Below, in pieces: positions 27,100 to 38,994 of a stretch of 64,000 nt of DNA. The translations under genes were made by a program, and so were the position numbers. Within the stretch, counting starts at the first letter, position 1. The number at the start of each line of letters is the position of its first letter. The stretch is from contig NZ_JACHMU010000001.1 in the NCBI RefSeq assembly GCF_014205075.1, positions 2,914,001 through 2,978,000 on the forward strand, given 5' to 3'. Source of the stretch: Microbacterium ginsengiterrae (GTDB lineage: Bacteria; Actinomycetota; Actinomycetes; Actinomycetales; Microbacteriaceae). The notes beneath the pieces were generated by a model. That model saw nothing but the letters and a program-made list of their open reading frames with translations, ran no database searches and had not been told where the DNA came from.

Positions 27100-28236
27100 A
27101 TGCCCGAGACCATCGCACCCGGCGCCAGACCGACGCGAGACGACTCAGGGGGCCGACCGCCGGTTGTCCTCGGCCGGCCGCTCCGTGTGCTCGCCTGGCT
27201 GTCGTTCCTCGCCGAGGTCATCATCATCGGTACCGGTGGCGCCGTCCGCCTCACCGGCTCAGGACTCGGATGCTCGGACTGGCCGCTGTGCACCCCAGAG
27301 TCCCTCGTTCCGATCTACGAGGTCCAGGGCATCCACGGGATCATCGAGTTCGGCAACCGCCTGATGACGGGTGTCGTCGGGCTCCTCGCGATCGCGGTGC
27401 TCCTCCTCACTCTGAAGGCCCTCGGGGGCCGTCGTTCCGTGGTCAGCGCACTGTGGTTCGCGCTGGGCGGAATCGTGGCGGGTGCGGCGTTCTTCGCCAT
27501 CGCGATGCTCTTCGTCGAGGAGGCCTTCCCGTTCTTCACCCTCGGGCTGATCCTCGCGACGATCACCGGCGCGGTGCACTCGCTGCGGATCACACCGCAG
27601 CGTCGGGACCTCAGTCTTCTCGCCTGGCTCGTGCTCATCGGCGTCGTCGCCCAGGCGTTCGTCGGCGGGATCACGGTGCTGACCGGTCTGAACCCCTTCA
27701 TCGTCGGCTTCCACTACGCGACCTCGTTGATCCTCGTGTGCGTCACCGCCGCCTACCTCGTCAGGGCGAGGCAGCAGGGCGGCCAGCGCGTGAGTGTCGT
27801 GCCGCGCTGGTTCGCCGTGCTGTCTCACGTGACCGGCCTCGCGCTGGCGGCGACGATCTTCTTCGGGGTGCTCACCACCGGATCCGGACCGCATTCCGGC
27901 GACGCCAATGTGATCCGCGACGGATTCGACGCGACCGTGCTCGCCCACGTGCACTCGTGGCCCGGGTACATCCTCGCTGCCCTCGTCGTGACGCTCACGG
28001 TGTCGGCGTGGATGCTGCGGCTCCCCCCGCGCCGATGGCTCATCGTGCTCGCGATCGCGATCGTCGTGCAGATCGGCGTCGGGATCTGGCAGGCTCGCGA
28101 AGGCCTACCGGAGATCCTCGTCGGCATCCACATGGTGCTCGCATCCCTGTCGGCAGCCGCGTACACCGTCACGGTCCTGAAGCTCAAGCGTCCGGTCGAG
28201 TCAGGAGAGGATGCCGTCCGTTCAGCACGCGCATAG
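27100..28236 (+). CDS. ctaA: heme A synthase (COX15/CtaA family)
   Basis: 378 aa, RBS GGAGGACA. Hydrophobic throughout with eight predicted helices. The N-terminal GTGGAVRLTGSGLGCSDWPLC carries the family's conserved cysteine pair, and the heme-ligand histidines appear in IHGIIEFGNR, VHSLR, FHYATS and VHSWPG. It oxidises the C8 methyl of heme O to give heme A for cytochrome c oxidase. The gene is divergent from sufB across a 230-bp gap. Confidence 0.94.
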   Translation: MPETIAPGARPTRDDSGGRPPVVLGRPLRVLAWLSFLAEVIIIGTGGAVRLTGSGLGCSDWPLCTPESLVPIYEVQGIHGIIEFGNRLMTGVVGLLAIAVLLLTLKALGGRRSVVSALWFALGGIVAGAAFFAIAMLFVEEAFPFFTLGLILATITGAVHSLRITPQRRDLSLLAWLVLIGVVAQAFVGGITVLTGLNPFIVGFHYATSLILVCVTAAYLVRARQQGGQRVSVVPRWFAVLSHVTGLALAATIFFGVLTTGSGPHSGDANVIRDGFDATVLAHVHSWPGYILAALVVTLTVSAWMLRLPPRRWLIVLAIAIVVQIGVGIWQAREGLPEILVGIHMVLASLSAAAYTVTVLKLKRPVESGEDAVRSARA

Positions 28237-28281
28237 CGCACGCAACGCGCCCGCATCAGAACCTCGTGGATGCTGGCGCGC

Positions 28282-28719
28282 ATGAACCAGACGACCCCAT
28301 CCCTCCCCCGCAGCATCCCGTTCTGGACCCTGTTCCTCGCATCCATCGCCTCACTCGGCGCCGGCGGCTGGACCGTGTGGAGCCATGCGTCGACGATGGA
28401 GGCGACGCTTCTGGACGGCACGGCGACCAATGTCGAGGTCTACGTCGGCCAGGCCTGGGTCACGGCGGGAGCAGCGCTCCTGGCGGCAGGCGTCATCGGT
28501 GTACTCCTCCTGCTGGCGCTGACCACAATGGTGACGATGCGCGCCAAGCCCGTTCCCTCGGATCGGGATGACCTCGAACCCGCCGAACACGAGGATCCCT
28601 CCGCCGCGCGACCGTCGACGACGGCGCCCGGTGAGTCCGCGTCAGACGAGCTGAGCCCGGACGATCAGAACGGCAGCAGCGGGTCGACCGCGACGGCGAC
28701 GAAGATCAGCGTCAGGTAG
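28282..28719 (+). CDS. small two-helix membrane protein, unknown function
   Basis: 145 aa from the ATG at 28282; another in-frame ATG lies 12 nt earlier. There are two hydrophobic segments (about 15-33 and 56-80), then a Ser/Thr/Asp-rich tail. Close relatives occur beside heme or respiration genes in Microbacterium but I do not know a function. The last 55 bp are antisense to the end of ctaB, so the final ~18 residues (serine- and threonine-rich) look accidental. Confidence 0.55.
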   Translation: MNQTTPSLPRSIPFWTLFLASIASLGAGGWTVWSHASTMEATLLDGTATNVEVYVGQAWVTAGAALLAAGVIGVLLLLALTTMVTMRAKPVPSDRDDLEPAEHEDPSAARPSTTAPGESASDELSPDDQNGSSGSTATATKISVR

Positions 28720-29570
28720 GTGATCGATGCGTGGAAGACGCGCATCGGTCGCGGGTTCGAGCCTCGCACCGCCTGGTTGTACAGGCGGTGCGACTCGTAG
28801 ACGAACCATCCACCGAAGACCAGTGCGGATGCGCTGTACACCAGGCCCATGTCGGCGACGGGGATCAGCAGCAGCGAGCAGGCGACCGTCGCCCACGCAT
28901 AGAGGATGACCTGCAGACCCACCTGCGATGCGTTGCGCGTCACGCCCAGCATCGGGACATCGGCGCCCTCATAGTCGTCGCGGTACTTCATCGACAGGGG
29001 CCAGTAGTGCGCCGGCGTCCACAGGAACACCAGGGCGAACAGCACGATCGCCGGCCACGCGACGTCTCCGGTGACGGCCGACCAGCCGATGACGACGGGG
29101 AAGCATCCGGCGATGCCGCCCCAGATGATGTTCTGCTCGGTGCGGCGCTTGAGGATCATCGTGTAGATGACCACGTAGAAGAAGATCGCGGAAACCGACA
29201 GGACGGCCGTGAGCCAGTTGGTCGTCAGGAGCAACCAGACGGTGGATGCGACCGCCAGCGTCCACGAGAAGATGAGAGCGGCGCGGGGCGAGACCTCACC
29301 GGTGACGATGGGCCGCTTCTCCGTGCGATGCATGTGCGCATCCATGTCACGGTCCAGGTACATGTTGAACGACGCAGCGGATCCGGCGCTCATCGAGCCG
29401 CCGATCACGGTGGCCAGCACCAGCCACAGGTTGGGCATGCCGCCCTGGGCGAGGAACATCACCGGCACTGTCGAGACGAGCAGGAGCTCGAGGACGCGGG
29501 GCTTCGTGAGTGCGACGTACGCCTTGATCTTGCGGCCGATCGGGCGTGTCACCGCCGTCGTATCGGACAT
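28665..29570 (-). CDS. ctaB: protoheme IX farnesyltransferase (heme O synthase)
   Basis: Adds a farnesyl chain to protoheme, the step before CtaA. From the ATG at 29570 it is 301 aa, with seven to nine membrane helices. Prenyltransferase motifs are [19 protein letters not shown] and the second [14 protein letters not shown] loop. A -10-like TAGACT lies at the upstream GTG (29618), which argues against starting there. It is divergent from tkt and overlaps the convergent small membrane protein by 55 bp. Confidence 0.93.
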   Translation of the reverse strand: MSDTTAVTRPIGRKIKAYVALTKPRVLELLLVSTVPVMFLAQGGMPNLWLVLATVIGGSMSAGSAASFNMYLDRDMDAHMHRTEKRPIVTGEVSPRAALIFSWTLAVASTVWLLLTTNWLTAVLSVSAIFFYVVIYTMILKRRTEQNIIWGGIAGCFPVVIGWSAVTGDVAWPAIVLFALVFLWTPAHYWPLSMKYRDDYEGADVPMLGVTRNASQVGLQVILYAWATVACSLLLIPVADMGLVYSASALVFGGWFVYESHRLYNQAVRGSNPRPMRVFHASITYLTLIFVAVAVDPLLPF

Positions 29571-29792
29571 CGTCGAGATATCGATCGCCTCCTCCGCGCA
29601 CACGCCGACAACCCTCACAGTCTAGTGCAGGCCGACCGCACGCTCGGCCCGGAGCACTACGTCATTTCGTGCCTCCACCTGGCCTCACGACGCTAAGCTG
29701 AAGTCCACTCGCGCGCCCGGCGCTGTGCACCTGTCCGTGACGACGCGGATGCGCACGGGAATCGGGCGCCCTCGATAGTTGTTGGAAAGGGC

Positions 29793-31895
29793 ATGACCGT
29801 GACCGAACTGCAGTGGGCTGAGATCGATCGACGCGCGGTGGACACCGCGCGAATCCTTGCGGCGGATGCCGTGGAGAAGGTCGGCAACGGTCACCCGGGT
29901 ACCGCCATGAGCCTCGCGCCCGCCGCGTACCTGCTCTACCAGCGCGTCCTCCGCCACGACCCCACCGACGCGGACTGGCTGGGTCGTGACCGCTTCATCC
30001 TCTCTGCCGGGCACTCGTCGCTGACGCAGTACGTGCAGCTGTACCTCGGGGGCTTCGGCCTTGAGCTCGATGACCTCAAGGCGCTGCGCACCTGGGGCTC
30101 CAAGACCCCCGGACACCCCGAGTTCGGCCACACCAAGGGCGTCGAGATCACGACCGGTCCCCTCGGCCAGGGCCTCTCCTCCGCTGTCGGCTTCGCATAC
30201 GCCGCCCGCTACGAGCGCGGCCTGTTCGATCCGGACGCCGCGGCCGGCACGAGCCCGTTCGACCACTTCGTCTACGTGATCGCCGGCGACGGCGACCTGC
30301 AGGAGGGCGTCACCAGCGAGGCGGGATCCCTCGCGGGCCACCAGCAGCTGGGCAACCTCATCGCCATCTACGACTCCAACCAGATCTCGATCGAGGACGA
30401 CACCAACGTCGCCTTCACCGAGGACGTCGCGAAGCGCTACGAGGCGTACGGCTGGCACGTCCAGACCGTCGACTGGAAGAAGACCGGCGAGTACAACGAA
30501 GACATCGAGGAGCTGTACTCCGCGATCGAGGCAGCGAAGGGCGAGACGGACAAGCCGTCGCTCATCATCCTGCGCACCATCATCGGCTGGCCCTCGCCCG
30601 GCAAGCAGAACACCGGCAAGATCCACGGATCCGCACTGGGCGCCGACGAGCTCGCCGCGACGAAGAAGGTCCTCGGATTCGACCCGGAGCAGTCCTTCGT
30701 CGTCGATGACGACATCATCGCCCACACCCGTTCGCTCGCGGACCGTGCCGCCGAGCAGCGCGCCGAATGGCAGAAGTCGTTCGACGCGTGGGCAGAGGCC
30801 AACCCGGAGCGCAAGGCGCTGCTGGACCGCGTCGAGGCCCGCGAGCTTCCCGGTGACATCGCGTCCGCTCTCCCCGTCTTCGAGTCCGGCAAGGACGTCT
30901 CCACTCGCGCGGCCTCCGGTCAGGTCATCAACGCCCTCGCGGCGGAGCTGCCGGAGCTGTGGGGCGGTTCCGCCGACCTCGCCGAGTCGAACCTGACGAC
31001 GATCAAGGACGCGGCGTCCTTCATCCCCGCCGAGTGGTCGACGCACGAATGGTCGGGCAACCCCTACGGCCGTGTGCTGCACTTCGGCATCCGCGAGCAC
31101 GCGATGGGCGCGATCGTGAACGGCATCGTGCTGCACGGCAAGACCCGCGCGTTCGGCGGCACGTTCCTCATCTTCAGCGACTACATGCGCCCCGCAGTGC
31201 GACTGGCCGCCCTGATGAACATCCCGAGCCTGTTCGTCTGGACGCACGACTCCGTCGCCCTCGGCGAGGACGGCCCGACGCACCAGCCGATCGAGCAGCT
31301 CGCGACGCTCCGCGCCATCCCGAACTTCGCCGTGGTCCGTCCTGCGGACGCGAACGAGACCTCGGTGGTCTGGTTGGAGCTGCTGCGTCGCCACGCCGGC
31401 CCGGCCGGTATCGCCCTCACCCGCCAGAACATCCCGGTGTTCGAGCGCGGCGACGGCGCGGCATCCGGTGACACGCTCGCGTCCGCCGAGAACGCCACCA
31501 GGGGCGCCTACGTGCTCGCCGAGGCACCCGGCGGCACGCCGGACGTGATCCTCATCGCGACCGGCTCCGAGGTCCAGCTGGCCGTCCAGGCCCGCGAGAC
31601 CCTGGCGGCAGAGGGCATCAACGCCCGCGTCGTGTCCGCACCGTCGCTGGAGTGGTTCGACGAGCAGTCCGCCGAGTACCGCGAATCGGTGCTCCCGGCA
31701 TCCGTGACGGCACGCGTCTCGGTCGAGGCCGGTTCGCCGCTCACGTGGCGCGGCATCGTCGGCGACAAGGGGCGCTCGGTCGCCATCGACCACTTCGGCG
31801 CCTCCGCCGACTACAAGACCCTGTTCCAGAAGTTCGGCATCACCGCCGAAGCCGTCGTCGAGGCGGCACGCGAGACCATCAAGGAGAACGCATGA
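29793..31895 (+). CDS. tkt: transketolase
   Basis: 700 aa, the normal length. Moves two-carbon units in the non-oxidative pentose phosphate pathway using thiamine diphosphate. Visible: [10 protein letters not shown] near 31, the TPP motif GDGDLQEG at 165-172, and the transferase region [11 protein letters not shown] near 430. The ribosome site GGAAAGG precedes the ATG. It starts the operon tkt-tal-pgi-zwf-opcA-pgl and its stop overlaps tal as ATGA. Confidence 0.97.
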   Translation: MTVTELQWAEIDRRAVDTARILAADAVEKVGNGHPGTAMSLAPAAYLLYQRVLRHDPTDADWLGRDRFILSAGHSSLTQYVQLYLGGFGLELDDLKALRTWGSKTPGHPEFGHTKGVEITTGPLGQGLSSAVGFAYAARYERGLFDPDAAAGTSPFDHFVYVIAGDGDLQEGVTSEAGSLAGHQQLGNLIAIYDSNQISIEDDTNVAFTEDVAKRYEAYGWHVQTVDWKKTGEYNEDIEELYSAIEAAKGETDKPSLIILRTIIGWPSPGKQNTGKIHGSALGADELAATKKVLGFDPEQSFVVDDDIIAHTRSLADRAAEQRAEWQKSFDAWAEANPERKALLDRVEARELPGDIASALPVFESGKDVSTRAASGQVINALAAELPELWGGSADLAESNLTTIKDAASFIPAEWSTHEWSGNPYGRVLHFGIREHAMGAIVNGIVLHGKTRAFGGTFLIFSDYMRPAVRLAALMNIPSLFVWTHDSVALGEDGPTHQPIEQLATLRAIPNFAVVRPADANETSVVWLELLRRHAGPAGIALTRQNIPVFERGDGAASGDTLASAENATRGAYVLAEAPGGTPDVILIATGSEVQLAVQARETLAAEGINARVVSAPSLEWFDEQSAEYRESVLPASVTARVSVEAGSPLTWRGIVGDKGRSVAIDHFGASADYKTLFQKFGITAEAVVEAARETIKENA

Positions 31896-33004
31896 GCACC
31901 CCCACCTCTCAGCTCCACGACGCCGGAGTCAGCATCTGGCTCGACGACCTCTCGCGGACCCGGATCGATTCCGGCAACCTCGCCGAGCTGATCGAATCGC
32001 GCAACATCACCGGCGTGACGACGAACCCAACGATCTTCGCGAACGCGATCACCGACAAGAACAACACCTCCTACGACGCACAGGTGACCGAGCTCGCCGC
32101 GTCCGGCGCCAGCGCCGAGGAGGCCGTGTTCGCGGCCACCACGCAGGATGTCGCCGCCGCCCTCGACGTGTTCCGTCCGGTGTGGGAGGCGTCCGGCCAC
32201 GTGGACGGCCGCGTCTCCATCGAGGTCTCCCCTGACCTCGCCCACGACACGGACGGCACCGTCGCGCAGGCGAAGCAGCTGTGGGCCAAGATCGACCGAC
32301 CCAACCTGCTCGTCAAGATCCCTGCGACCAAGGCCGGCCTCCCCGCCATCGCGCAGGCGATCGGCGCCGGCATCAGCGTCAACGTGACGCTGATCTTCAG
32401 CCTGGAGCGCTACGCCGAGGTCATCGACGCGTACCTCACCGGACTCGAGACCGCGAAGGAAGCCGGGATCGATCTGTCGACGATCCAGTCCGTCGCCTCC
32501 TTCTTCGTCTCGCGCGTCGACACGGAGACCGACAAGCGCCTCACCGAGATCGGAACCGACGAGGCACTCGCGCTGAAGAGCAAGGCAGGCCTGGCGAATG
32601 CCCGCCTCGCATACGAGCTGTTCGAGAAGACCTTCGCCGGCGACCGCGCCAAGGCGCTGCTCGAGGCAGGCGCGAACCTGCAGCGTCCGCTGTGGGCCTC
32701 CACCGGCGTCAAGGACCCGGACCTGCCGGACACCCTCTACGTCACCGAGCTGGTGGCCGACGGCGTCGTGAACACCATGCCGGAGAAGACCCTCGAGGCG
32801 ACCTTCGACCACGGTGTCATCACCGGCGACACGATCACCGGCGGGTACGAGGAGGCACGCGAGGTCTTCGCGGGACTCGAGAAGGTCGGCGTGGACTTCG
32901 CCGACGTCACCGAGGTGCTCGAGGAGGAGGGCGTGGCGAAGTTCATCGACTCCTGGCACGACCTGCTCACCCAGGTCGCCGAGGGTCTCGAGGCGCAGCG
33001 ATGA
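31892..33004 (+). CDS. tal: transaldolase
   Basis: 370 aa, the longer actinobacterial type. It transfers a dihydroxyacetone unit between sugar phosphates. The Schiff-base lysine is K142 in [11 protein letters not shown], with the N-terminal GVTTNPTIF and the SVNVTLIFS strand conserved. RBS AAGGAGAAC; the ATG overlaps the tkt stop. The stop overlaps pgi as ATGA. Confidence 0.96.
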   Translation: MSTPTSQLHDAGVSIWLDDLSRTRIDSGNLAELIESRNITGVTTNPTIFANAITDKNNTSYDAQVTELAASGASAEEAVFAATTQDVAAALDVFRPVWEASGHVDGRVSIEVSPDLAHDTDGTVAQAKQLWAKIDRPNLLVKIPATKAGLPAIAQAIGAGISVNVTLIFSLERYAEVIDAYLTGLETAKEAGIDLSTIQSVASFFVSRVDTETDKRLTEIGTDEALALKSKAGLANARLAYELFEKTFAGDRAKALLEAGANLQRPLWASTGVKDPDLPDTLYVTELVADGVVNTMPEKTLEATFDHGVITGDTITGGYEEAREVFAGLEKVGVDFADVTEVLEEEGVAKFIDSWHDLLTQVAEGLEAQR

Positions 33005-34608
33005 CGTTCTCCATCCACACTTCCGGGGCGGCCTCGGCCGCCGTCGACGAGACGGTTCCGCGCCTCGTCGGCGACCTCGTCGCCTCCCGCATCACGGCCT
33101 TCGACCCCACGCTGTGGGGCCCTGCCGCCGAGGAGGAGGCAGCCAAGCGACTCGGTTGGGTCGAGGCCGTCAGCGTCTCTCGCCCGCTCGTCGACGAGAT
33201 CGTCGCGCTGCGCGACGAACTCCGGGCGAAGGGCGTCGACCGCGTGGTGCTGGCCGGGATGGGCGGGTCCTCCCTCGCCCCCGAGGTCATCGCCCAGACG
33301 GCAGGGGTCCCCCTGACGATCCTCGATTCGACCGCCCCCGGTCAGGTCCTGGCCGCACTCGACGACGATCTCGCGCGGACCGTGCTGGTGGTGTCCTCGA
33401 AGTCCGGATCCACCGTCGAGACCGACTCGCAGCGCCGCACGTTCGAGGCGGCCTTCCGCGACATCGGCATCGACCCCCTCGAGCGCATCGTCGTGGTGAC
33501 CGACCCCGGCTCGCCGCTGGACACGTCGGCCCGCGAGACCGGCTACCGCGTGTTCAACGCCGATCCGAATGTCGGCGGACGCTACTCGGCGCTGACGGCG
33601 TTCGGCCTGGTCCCCTCCGGTCTCGCCGGCGTCGACATCGCCGAGCTGCTCGACGAGGCAGAGGCGACCCTCCTCCAGGTCGCCGTCGACCGCGCCGACA
33701 ACCCCGCGCTGCGCCTCGGCGCGGCGATCGCCGCCACGAACCCCCGTCGCGACAAGCTCGGGCTCGTCACGGACGGCACGCACATCGTCGGACTGCCCGA
33801 CTGGATCGAGCAGCTGATCGCCGAGTCCACCGGTAAGGACAGCACGGGCATCCTGCCCGTCGTGCTGCTGCCGGTCTCCCCCGAGCTCGAGACGCTCCCG
33901 GACGACCTGCAGATCGTCCGCATCGTCGACGACGCGAACGAGTTCCACCTCAGCGAGCGTCATCAGGGTGAGATCCTCGTCAGCGGCTCGCTCGGGGCGA
34001 ACTTCATCGTCTGGGAGTACGCAACCGCGATCGCCGGCCACCTGCTGGGCATCAACCCGTTCGACCAGCCTGACGTCGAGTCGGCGAAGATCGCCGCCCG
34101 AGGTTTGCTGGACGCCCGCCCGGAGCCGACGGCTCCCGCGTTCGTCCAGGACGGCATCGAGGTGCGCGTCTCCGACCCGTCCCTCGCCGAGTCCGGCAAC
34201 ATCGAGGCGGTCCTCGACGCGCTCTGGGCTCGCCTGCCCGAGGACGGCTACGTGTCGATCCAGGCGTATGTGAACCGTCTCGAGCTCCCCCAGCTCATGG
34301 GCCTTCGTGAGCTCGTCGCCGCCGACTCCGGGCGACCGACCACGTTCGGCTGGGGCCCGCGCTTCCTGCACTCCACGGGTCAGTACCACAAGGGCGGGCC
34401 GGCGCAGGGCGTGTACCTGCAGATCCTGGAGCGCACCGAGGTCGACCTCGAGATCCCCGACCGGCCGTTCACGTTCGGTCAGCTGATCCAGGCGCAGGCC
34501 GCAGGGGACGCCGGCGTGCTCGCCGAGCACGGCCGTCCCGTCGTGTCCCTCACCATCACGGACGACTCGGCCGACGTGGTCGCGCTGTTCGAAGCCGCTC
34601 AGAAGTAG
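33001..34608 (+). CDS. pgi: glucose-6-phosphate isomerase
   Basis: 535 aa with the two SIS domains of phosphoglucose isomerase. Seen are [14 protein letters not shown] near 81, [12 protein letters not shown] near 130, and the C-terminal [18 protein letters not shown] near 455. It interconverts glucose-6-P and fructose-6-P and sits between tal and zwf, so the operon joins both pathway branches at this node. Translation is coupled to tal by a 4-bp overlap. Confidence 0.94.
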   Translation: MTFSIHTSGAASAAVDETVPRLVGDLVASRITAFDPTLWGPAAEEEAAKRLGWVEAVSVSRPLVDEIVALRDELRAKGVDRVVLAGMGGSSLAPEVIAQTAGVPLTILDSTAPGQVLAALDDDLARTVLVVSSKSGSTVETDSQRRTFEAAFRDIGIDPLERIVVVTDPGSPLDTSARETGYRVFNADPNVGGRYSALTAFGLVPSGLAGVDIAELLDEAEATLLQVAVDRADNPALRLGAAIAATNPRRDKLGLVTDGTHIVGLPDWIEQLIAESTGKDSTGILPVVLLPVSPELETLPDDLQIVRIVDDANEFHLSERHQGEILVSGSLGANFIVWEYATAIAGHLLGINPFDQPDVESAKIAARGLLDARPEPTAPAFVQDGIEVRVSDPSLAESGNIEAVLDALWARLPEDGYVSIQAYVNRLELPQLMGLRELVAADSGRPTTFGWGPRFLHSTGQYHKGGPAQGVYLQILERTEVDLEIPDRPFTFGQLIQAQAAGDAGVLAEHGRPVVSLTITDDSADVVALFEAAQK

Positions 34609-34653
34609 CCCGACGCCCTCGGGCTCACGCCAGTACAGGAGTACATCCCACCG

Positions 34654-36201
34654 ATGACCGTTCCCGTCTCTCGCGGCCGCAACCCGTTGCGCGACCCCGA
34701 TGATCGCCGTCTGAATCGCATCGCAGGTCCCAGTGCGCTGGTGATCTTCGGGGTCACGGGCGACCTGTCCCGTAAGAAGCTGATGCCCGCGGTCTACGAC
34801 CTCGCCAACCGAGGACTGCTGCCCCCAGGGTTCGCGCTCGTCGGCTTCGCGCGTCGCGACTGGGAGGACCAGGACTTCGCTCAGGTCGTCTACGAGGCCG
34901 TCAAGGAGCACGCGCGGACGGAGTTCCGCGAGGAGACTTGGAAGCAGCTGCTGCAGGGCATCCGTTTCGTCTCCGGGGAGTTCGACAACCCCGAGTCGTT
35001 CGTGAAGCTCCGCGAGACCGTGGAGAAGCTCGACGTCGAACGCGGCACGATGGGGAACCACGCGTATTACCTGTCGATCCCACCGAAGGCCTTCCCGCTC
35101 GTCGCGAAGCAGCTGAAGGAATCGGGACTGGTCGGCGAGGACCGCGGCGACGACCAGTGGCGCCGTGTGGTCATCGAGAAGCCGTTCGGTCATGATCTCG
35201 ACTCCGCGCGGGCGCTCAATGAGGCGCTCGAGGTGGCGTTCCCTGCGGACTCGATCTTCCGCATCGACCACTACCTCGGCAAGGAGACCGTCCAGAACAT
35301 CCTCGCCCTCCGGTTCGCCAATGCGCTGTACGAACCGATCTGGAACCGGAACTTCGTCGACCACGTGCAGATCACCATGGCCGAGGACATCGGCGTCGGA
35401 GGACGAGCCGGGTACTACGACGGGATCGGCGCTGCGCGCGACGTGATCCAGAACCACCTCCTCCAGCTGCTCGCGCTGACCGCGATGGAGGAGCCGATCA
35501 GCCTCTCCGCCGAGAACCTGCGCGCCGAGAAGGAGAAGGTGCTGGCGGCCGTGAAGCTGCCGGAGGACCTCTCGCTCGCGACGGCGCGTGGACAGTACGC
35601 CGGTGGCTGGCAGGGCGGTCAGCAGGTGGAGGGATTCCTCGACGAGGACGGGATGAACCCCGAATCCGTGACGGAGACCTACGCGGCGATCAAGCTCGAG
35701 ATCGCGAACCGCCGTTGGGCCGGTGTGCCGTTCTACTTGCGCAGCGGCAAGCGCCTCGGCCGGCGAGTCACCGAGATCGCCGTCGTCTTCCAGCGCGCAC
35801 CTGAGCACCTGTTCGGTCGCGGCAACGCCGCCGAACTCGGTCAGAACGCCCTCGTCATCCGCGTCCAGCCGGACGAGGGTGTCACGATCCGTTTCGGTTC
35901 CAAGGTGCCAGGCACCGGAACCAACGTGCGCGATGTGACGATGGACTTCGGCTACGGGCACGCGTTCACCGAGGCGAGCCCCGAAGCGTACGAACGTCTC
36001 ATCCTCGACGTCCTCCTCGGCGACCCGCCGCTGTTCCCCCGTCACGAAGAGGTGGAACTGAGCTGGAAGATCCTCGACCCGGTCGAGCAGTACTGGGCCG
36101 CCGAGGGCGGTCCGCTGGAGCAGTACGCTCCCGGTTCCTGGGGGCCGGCATCCGCCGACGCCCTCCTTGCCCGTGACGGACGAGTCTGGAGACGCCCATG
36201 A
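34654..36201 (+). CDS. zwf: glucose-6-phosphate 1-dehydrogenase
   Basis: 515 aa. First oxidative step, making NADPH. The NADP-binding N-terminus [12 protein letters not shown] (31-42) and the active-site peptide [13 protein letters not shown] (R203, H206) are present, as is EKPFGHDL. The ribosome site AGGAG is ~11 nt before the ATG. It overlaps opcA (ATGA) and is expected to work with OpcA. Confidence 0.97.
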   Translation: MTVPVSRGRNPLRDPDDRRLNRIAGPSALVIFGVTGDLSRKKLMPAVYDLANRGLLPPGFALVGFARRDWEDQDFAQVVYEAVKEHARTEFREETWKQLLQGIRFVSGEFDNPESFVKLRETVEKLDVERGTMGNHAYYLSIPPKAFPLVAKQLKESGLVGEDRGDDQWRRVVIEKPFGHDLDSARALNEALEVAFPADSIFRIDHYLGKETVQNILALRFANALYEPIWNRNFVDHVQITMAEDIGVGGRAGYYDGIGAARDVIQNHLLQLLALTAMEEPISLSAENLRAEKEKVLAAVKLPEDLSLATARGQYAGGWQGGQQVEGFLDEDGMNPESVTETYAAIKLEIANRRWAGVPFYLRSGKRLGRRVTEIAVVFQRAPEHLFGRGNAAELGQNALVIRVQPDEGVTIRFGSKVPGTGTNVRDVTMDFGYGHAFTEASPEAYERLILDVLLGDPPLFPRHEEVELSWKILDPVEQYWAAEGGPLEQYAPGSWGPASADALLARDGRVWRRP

Positions 36202-37133
36202 TCATCGACCTTCCCGACACGACCGTCAGCCAGGTCGCCAAGCAGCTGGTCAAGGTGCGCGAGGAGGGCGGCGCCGTCGCTCTCGGGCGTGTGCTCACCC
36301 TCGTCATCGCTGCGCGCAACGGTGTCGCCGAAGAGGCCATCGACGCCGCCAACGACGCATCCCGCGAGCACCCGATGCGGGTGATCGTCCTCACCGTCGG
36401 CGACGGCGAGGATCATCTGGACGCGCAGATCCGCATCGGCGGGGACGCCGGTGCGAGCGAGGTCGTCGTCCTTCGGGCGTACGGCTCGGCGGCGAGCAAC
36501 GCCGAGAGCCTGATCACCGGACTCCTGCTCCCCGATGCCCCTGTCGTGGCTTGGTGGCCGGACGAGGCTCCCACCGATCCGGCGTCCTCGCCGCTCGGCC
36601 GCATCGCCCAGCGGCGCATCACGGATGCCGCGACCTCCCCCGACGTCCGCGATCGGCTCTCGCTGCGCGGCAAGACCCACGCTCCCGGCGACACGGACCT
36701 CGCATGGACGCGCCTCACGCACTGGCGTGAGCAGCTCGCCGCGGTCCTCGACCAGCCCCCGTTCGAGCCGGTCACGGCCGTCGAGGTGCGGGGAGCGGCG
36801 GACTCGCCGTCGACCGCGCTGCTGGCGGCGTGGCTGCGCCTCGCGCTGAAGGTGCAGGTCCACTGGTCCTATGAGGACCCCGCTCACTGGTCGGACGGCA
36901 TCAAGTCGGTGCGGTTGACCCGTGCGAGCGGCGACATCCTCCTCGAGCGGCCGCAGCCCGGCGTCGCGGTGCTCACCCAGCCCGACCAGCCGGATCACGA
37001 TCTCGTCCTTCCGCGACGCACCCTGCGGGAGTGCCTGGCCGAAGAGCTGCGTCGTCTGGATCCGGATGTGCTCTACGGACGCGTCATCACGGACGGTTGG
37101 GAGCAGCTCGGTCCGCCCGAGAAGGTAGCGTAA
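36198..37133 (+). CDS. opcA: glucose-6-phosphate dehydrogenase assembly protein OpcA
   Basis: 311 aa, soluble. OpcA proteins activate or stabilise G6PDH in cyanobacteria and actinobacteria. The sequence starts [17 protein letters not shown], then VLTLVIAAR; the middle holds [19 protein letters not shown], and the end [19 protein letters not shown]. Position between zwf and pgl, with a 4-bp overlap to zwf, is diagnostic. Confidence 0.93.
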   Translation: MIIDLPDTTVSQVAKQLVKVREEGGAVALGRVLTLVIAARNGVAEEAIDAANDASREHPMRVIVLTVGDGEDHLDAQIRIGGDAGASEVVVLRAYGSAASNAESLITGLLLPDAPVVAWWPDEAPTDPASSPLGRIAQRRITDAATSPDVRDRLSLRGKTHAPGDTDLAWTRLTHWREQLAAVLDQPPFEPVTAVEVRGAADSPSTALLAAWLRLALKVQVHWSYEDPAHWSDGIKSVRLTRASGDILLERPQPGVAVLTQPDQPDHDLVLPRRTLRECLAEELRRLDPDVLYGRVITDGWEQLGPPEKVA

Positions 37134-37137
37134 ACGC

Positions 37138-37917
37138 ATGGAAGCACCGTCCCGCGAGAAGGTCGTCGTCATCGATCCGTCCCCGGGAGCCGTGGCGCAG
37201 CGCGTCGCCGATCGGTTCCTCAGTCGTGTCATGGCACGTACCCGCAATGGGAGGATCGCACACATCGCCCTCCCTGGCGGGTCGACGGGCGGCACCGTGC
37301 TCGAGGCGGCGTCGCGGCACCCCGGCATCGCGGACGTGGACTGGTCCCTCGTGCACTTCTGGTGGGGCGACGAGCGCTTCGTGCCCCATGATGACCCGGA
37401 GCGCAACGCACGACAGTCGAGAGCGGCCTTCCTGGACCACATCGACGTGCCGGCGGAGAACGTGCACGAGATCGCCGCGTCCGACAGCGGCCTCACGCTC
37501 GACGAAGCCGCGGCGGCATACGCGGCCGAGCTCGCGCGCTTCGGCGCCAAGGGCGAGGCATGGCCGTCGTTCGCGGTCTGCTTCCTCGGCGTCGGAACGG
37601 ACGGTCATGTCGCCTCCCTGTTCCCCGACCGCGTGGAGGTGACCGTCACCGATGCGGCCGCGCTTCCGGTGCGAGACGCCCCAAAGCCGCCGGCAGAGCG
37701 CATCACGCTGACGCGCCCCGTGATCAATTCGGCCAAGCGCGTGTGGCTGGTGCTCACCGGGGCGGACAAGGCCTCGGCGCTCGGGCTGGCTCTCGCCGGA
37801 GCGAGCTACCCGACCGTGCCGGTCGCCGGCGCCAAGGGCCGCAAGCGCACGGTCTTCTTCGTCGATGAAGCCGCCGCGGCCGAGGTCTCCGAGGACCTCA
37901 TCGATCAGAACTACTGA
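37138..37917 (+). CDS. pgl: 6-phosphogluconolactonase
   Basis: 259 aa. It hydrolyses the lactone made by Zwf. Conserved blocks: ALPGGSTGG near 43, VHFWWGDERFVPHDDPERN near 73, and LGVGTDGHVASLFP near 152. It starts 4 nt after opcA and is the last gene of the operon. Its end overlaps the convergent DMT transporter by 7 bp. Confidence 0.95.
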   Translation: MEAPSREKVVVIDPSPGAVAQRVADRFLSRVMARTRNGRIAHIALPGGSTGGTVLEAASRHPGIADVDWSLVHFWWGDERFVPHDDPERNARQSRAAFLDHIDVPAENVHEIAASDSGLTLDEAAAAYAAELARFGAKGEAWPSFAVCFLGVGTDGHVASLFPDRVEVTVTDAAALPVRDAPKPPAERITLTRPVINSAKRVWLVLTGADKASALGLALAGASYPTVPVAGAKGRKRTVFFVDEAAAAEVSEDLIDQNY

Positions 37918-38933
37918 GCGGACCCGGAATCATCCCGCGGGGTCGTGCCGCTCGCGGTGTTCTCCGCGTCCGCCGCACTGTCGCTTCCTCGGGCGATGCC
38001 GAGTTCCTGGCTCTCACTGAGCACCTGCGGGTGGTGTCGAGCGAGCCCGACGACTCCCCACACGGCGACGGCGCCGATGACCACGAAGGCGATCAGTGCC
38101 CAGAACGGGGCCGCTGCGGCCTCGCCGAGGACGACGATGCCGATGACGACCGCGACGATGGGATCGACGACGGTGAGCCCGGCGATGACGAGGTCGGGCG
38201 GTCCTGAGCTGTATGCCGTCTGCACGAAGTACGCACCCACCGCAGCAGCCGCGATCAGCGCGATGACGCAGACGAGCGTCAGCCAGTCGAAGTTCTCCGC
38301 CTGGATGCGCTTGATGATCACCTTCGCGAGCGTGGCGACGAACCCGTAGAGGATGCCGGCGCCGATGATGTAGAACAGCGCCCGCATGCGGTGCCGGAGG
38401 ATGAGCCAGCACGCTCCGAGGACGATGATCACGACGAGGAGGGTCGTGAGGATGACGAACAGTTTGTCCGTCGTCACCTCCTTCTCCGTCGCATAGATCG
38501 CCGCGAGGAAGACGAACAGGAAGATCCCGCCGACGCAGGCGACGATCGATGTGATCGACTTCTTCGTCGGCGTGTGCCCCGAGACGTGCGCGTTGAGGAG
38601 TGTGGTGATCACGAGCGCGATCGCGCCGAGCGGCTGCACGACGATGAGCGGCGCGATCGCCAGCGCCGCGAGCTGACAGACGATCGCCAGCCCGAGCATG
38701 AGCGTGCCGAGGAGCCAGGAGGGCCGGGTCAGCAGCGCCTTGATCTGCGAACCGTTCAGCCCCGACGCGCCCTTGGCACCGCTGAGCCGCTCGACCTTGG
38801 TCACGCCGCGGTGCTGGTACTGCGCGCCGAGGGACATGAACACCGCGCCGGCGAGGGCGAGCGGGATGCCCAACAGCAGCGCCGGGTTCTGGAATGCCCC
38901 GACCAGCTGATCGCTGACCTCTTCGACGGACAT
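37911..38933 (-). CDS. DMT-superfamily membrane protein
   Basis: 340 aa from the ATG at 38933, 5 nt after GGAG; a GTG 18 nt upstream is possible. About nine to ten hydrophobic segments fill residues 20-305, followed by a polar serine-rich tail of ~35 residues. The architecture, with IPLALAGAVFMSLGAQYQ, PLIVVQPLGAIALV and VIAGLTVVDPIVAVVIG, is that of EamA/NIPA-like transporters. No substrate is evident. Divergent from def. Confidence 0.75.
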   Translation of the reverse strand: MSVEEVSDQLVGAFQNPALLLGIPLALAGAVFMSLGAQYQHRGVTKVERLSGAKGASGLNGSQIKALLTRPSWLLGTLMLGLAIVCQLAALAIAPLIVVQPLGAIALVITTLLNAHVSGHTPTKKSITSIVACVGGIFLFVFLAAIYATEKEVTTDKLFVILTTLLVVIIVLGACWLILRHRMRALFYIIGAGILYGFVATLAKVIIKRIQAENFDWLTLVCVIALIAAAAVGAYFVQTAYSSGPPDLVIAGLTVVDPIVAVVIGIVVLGEAAAAPFWALIAFVVIGAVAVWGVVGLARHHPQVLSESQELGIARGSDSAADAENTASGTTPRDDSGSAQ

Positions 38934-38982
38934 CCATACTCCGGGGCTCACACTGAAACCTTACCGGCCCGCCGACGGCAAG

Positions 38983-38988
38983 TAGGGT
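38983..38988 (+). promoter_or_regulatory. -10 box for leaderless def transcript
   Basis: TAGGGT followed by 6 nt and the def GTG start at 38995. No ribosome site fits, so the mRNA is probably leaderless. Confidence 0.55.
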
Positions 38989-38994
38989 TGTGGC

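Noticed and set aside
29685..31793. 702-codon minus-strand frame
   Set aside because: Antisense to tkt; low complexity, no motif.
32737..36045. 1102-codon open frame on the minus strand
   Set aside because: It is antisense across tal, pgi and zwf, which have clear motifs and coupled starts; such long antisense frames are usual in GC-rich coding DNA.
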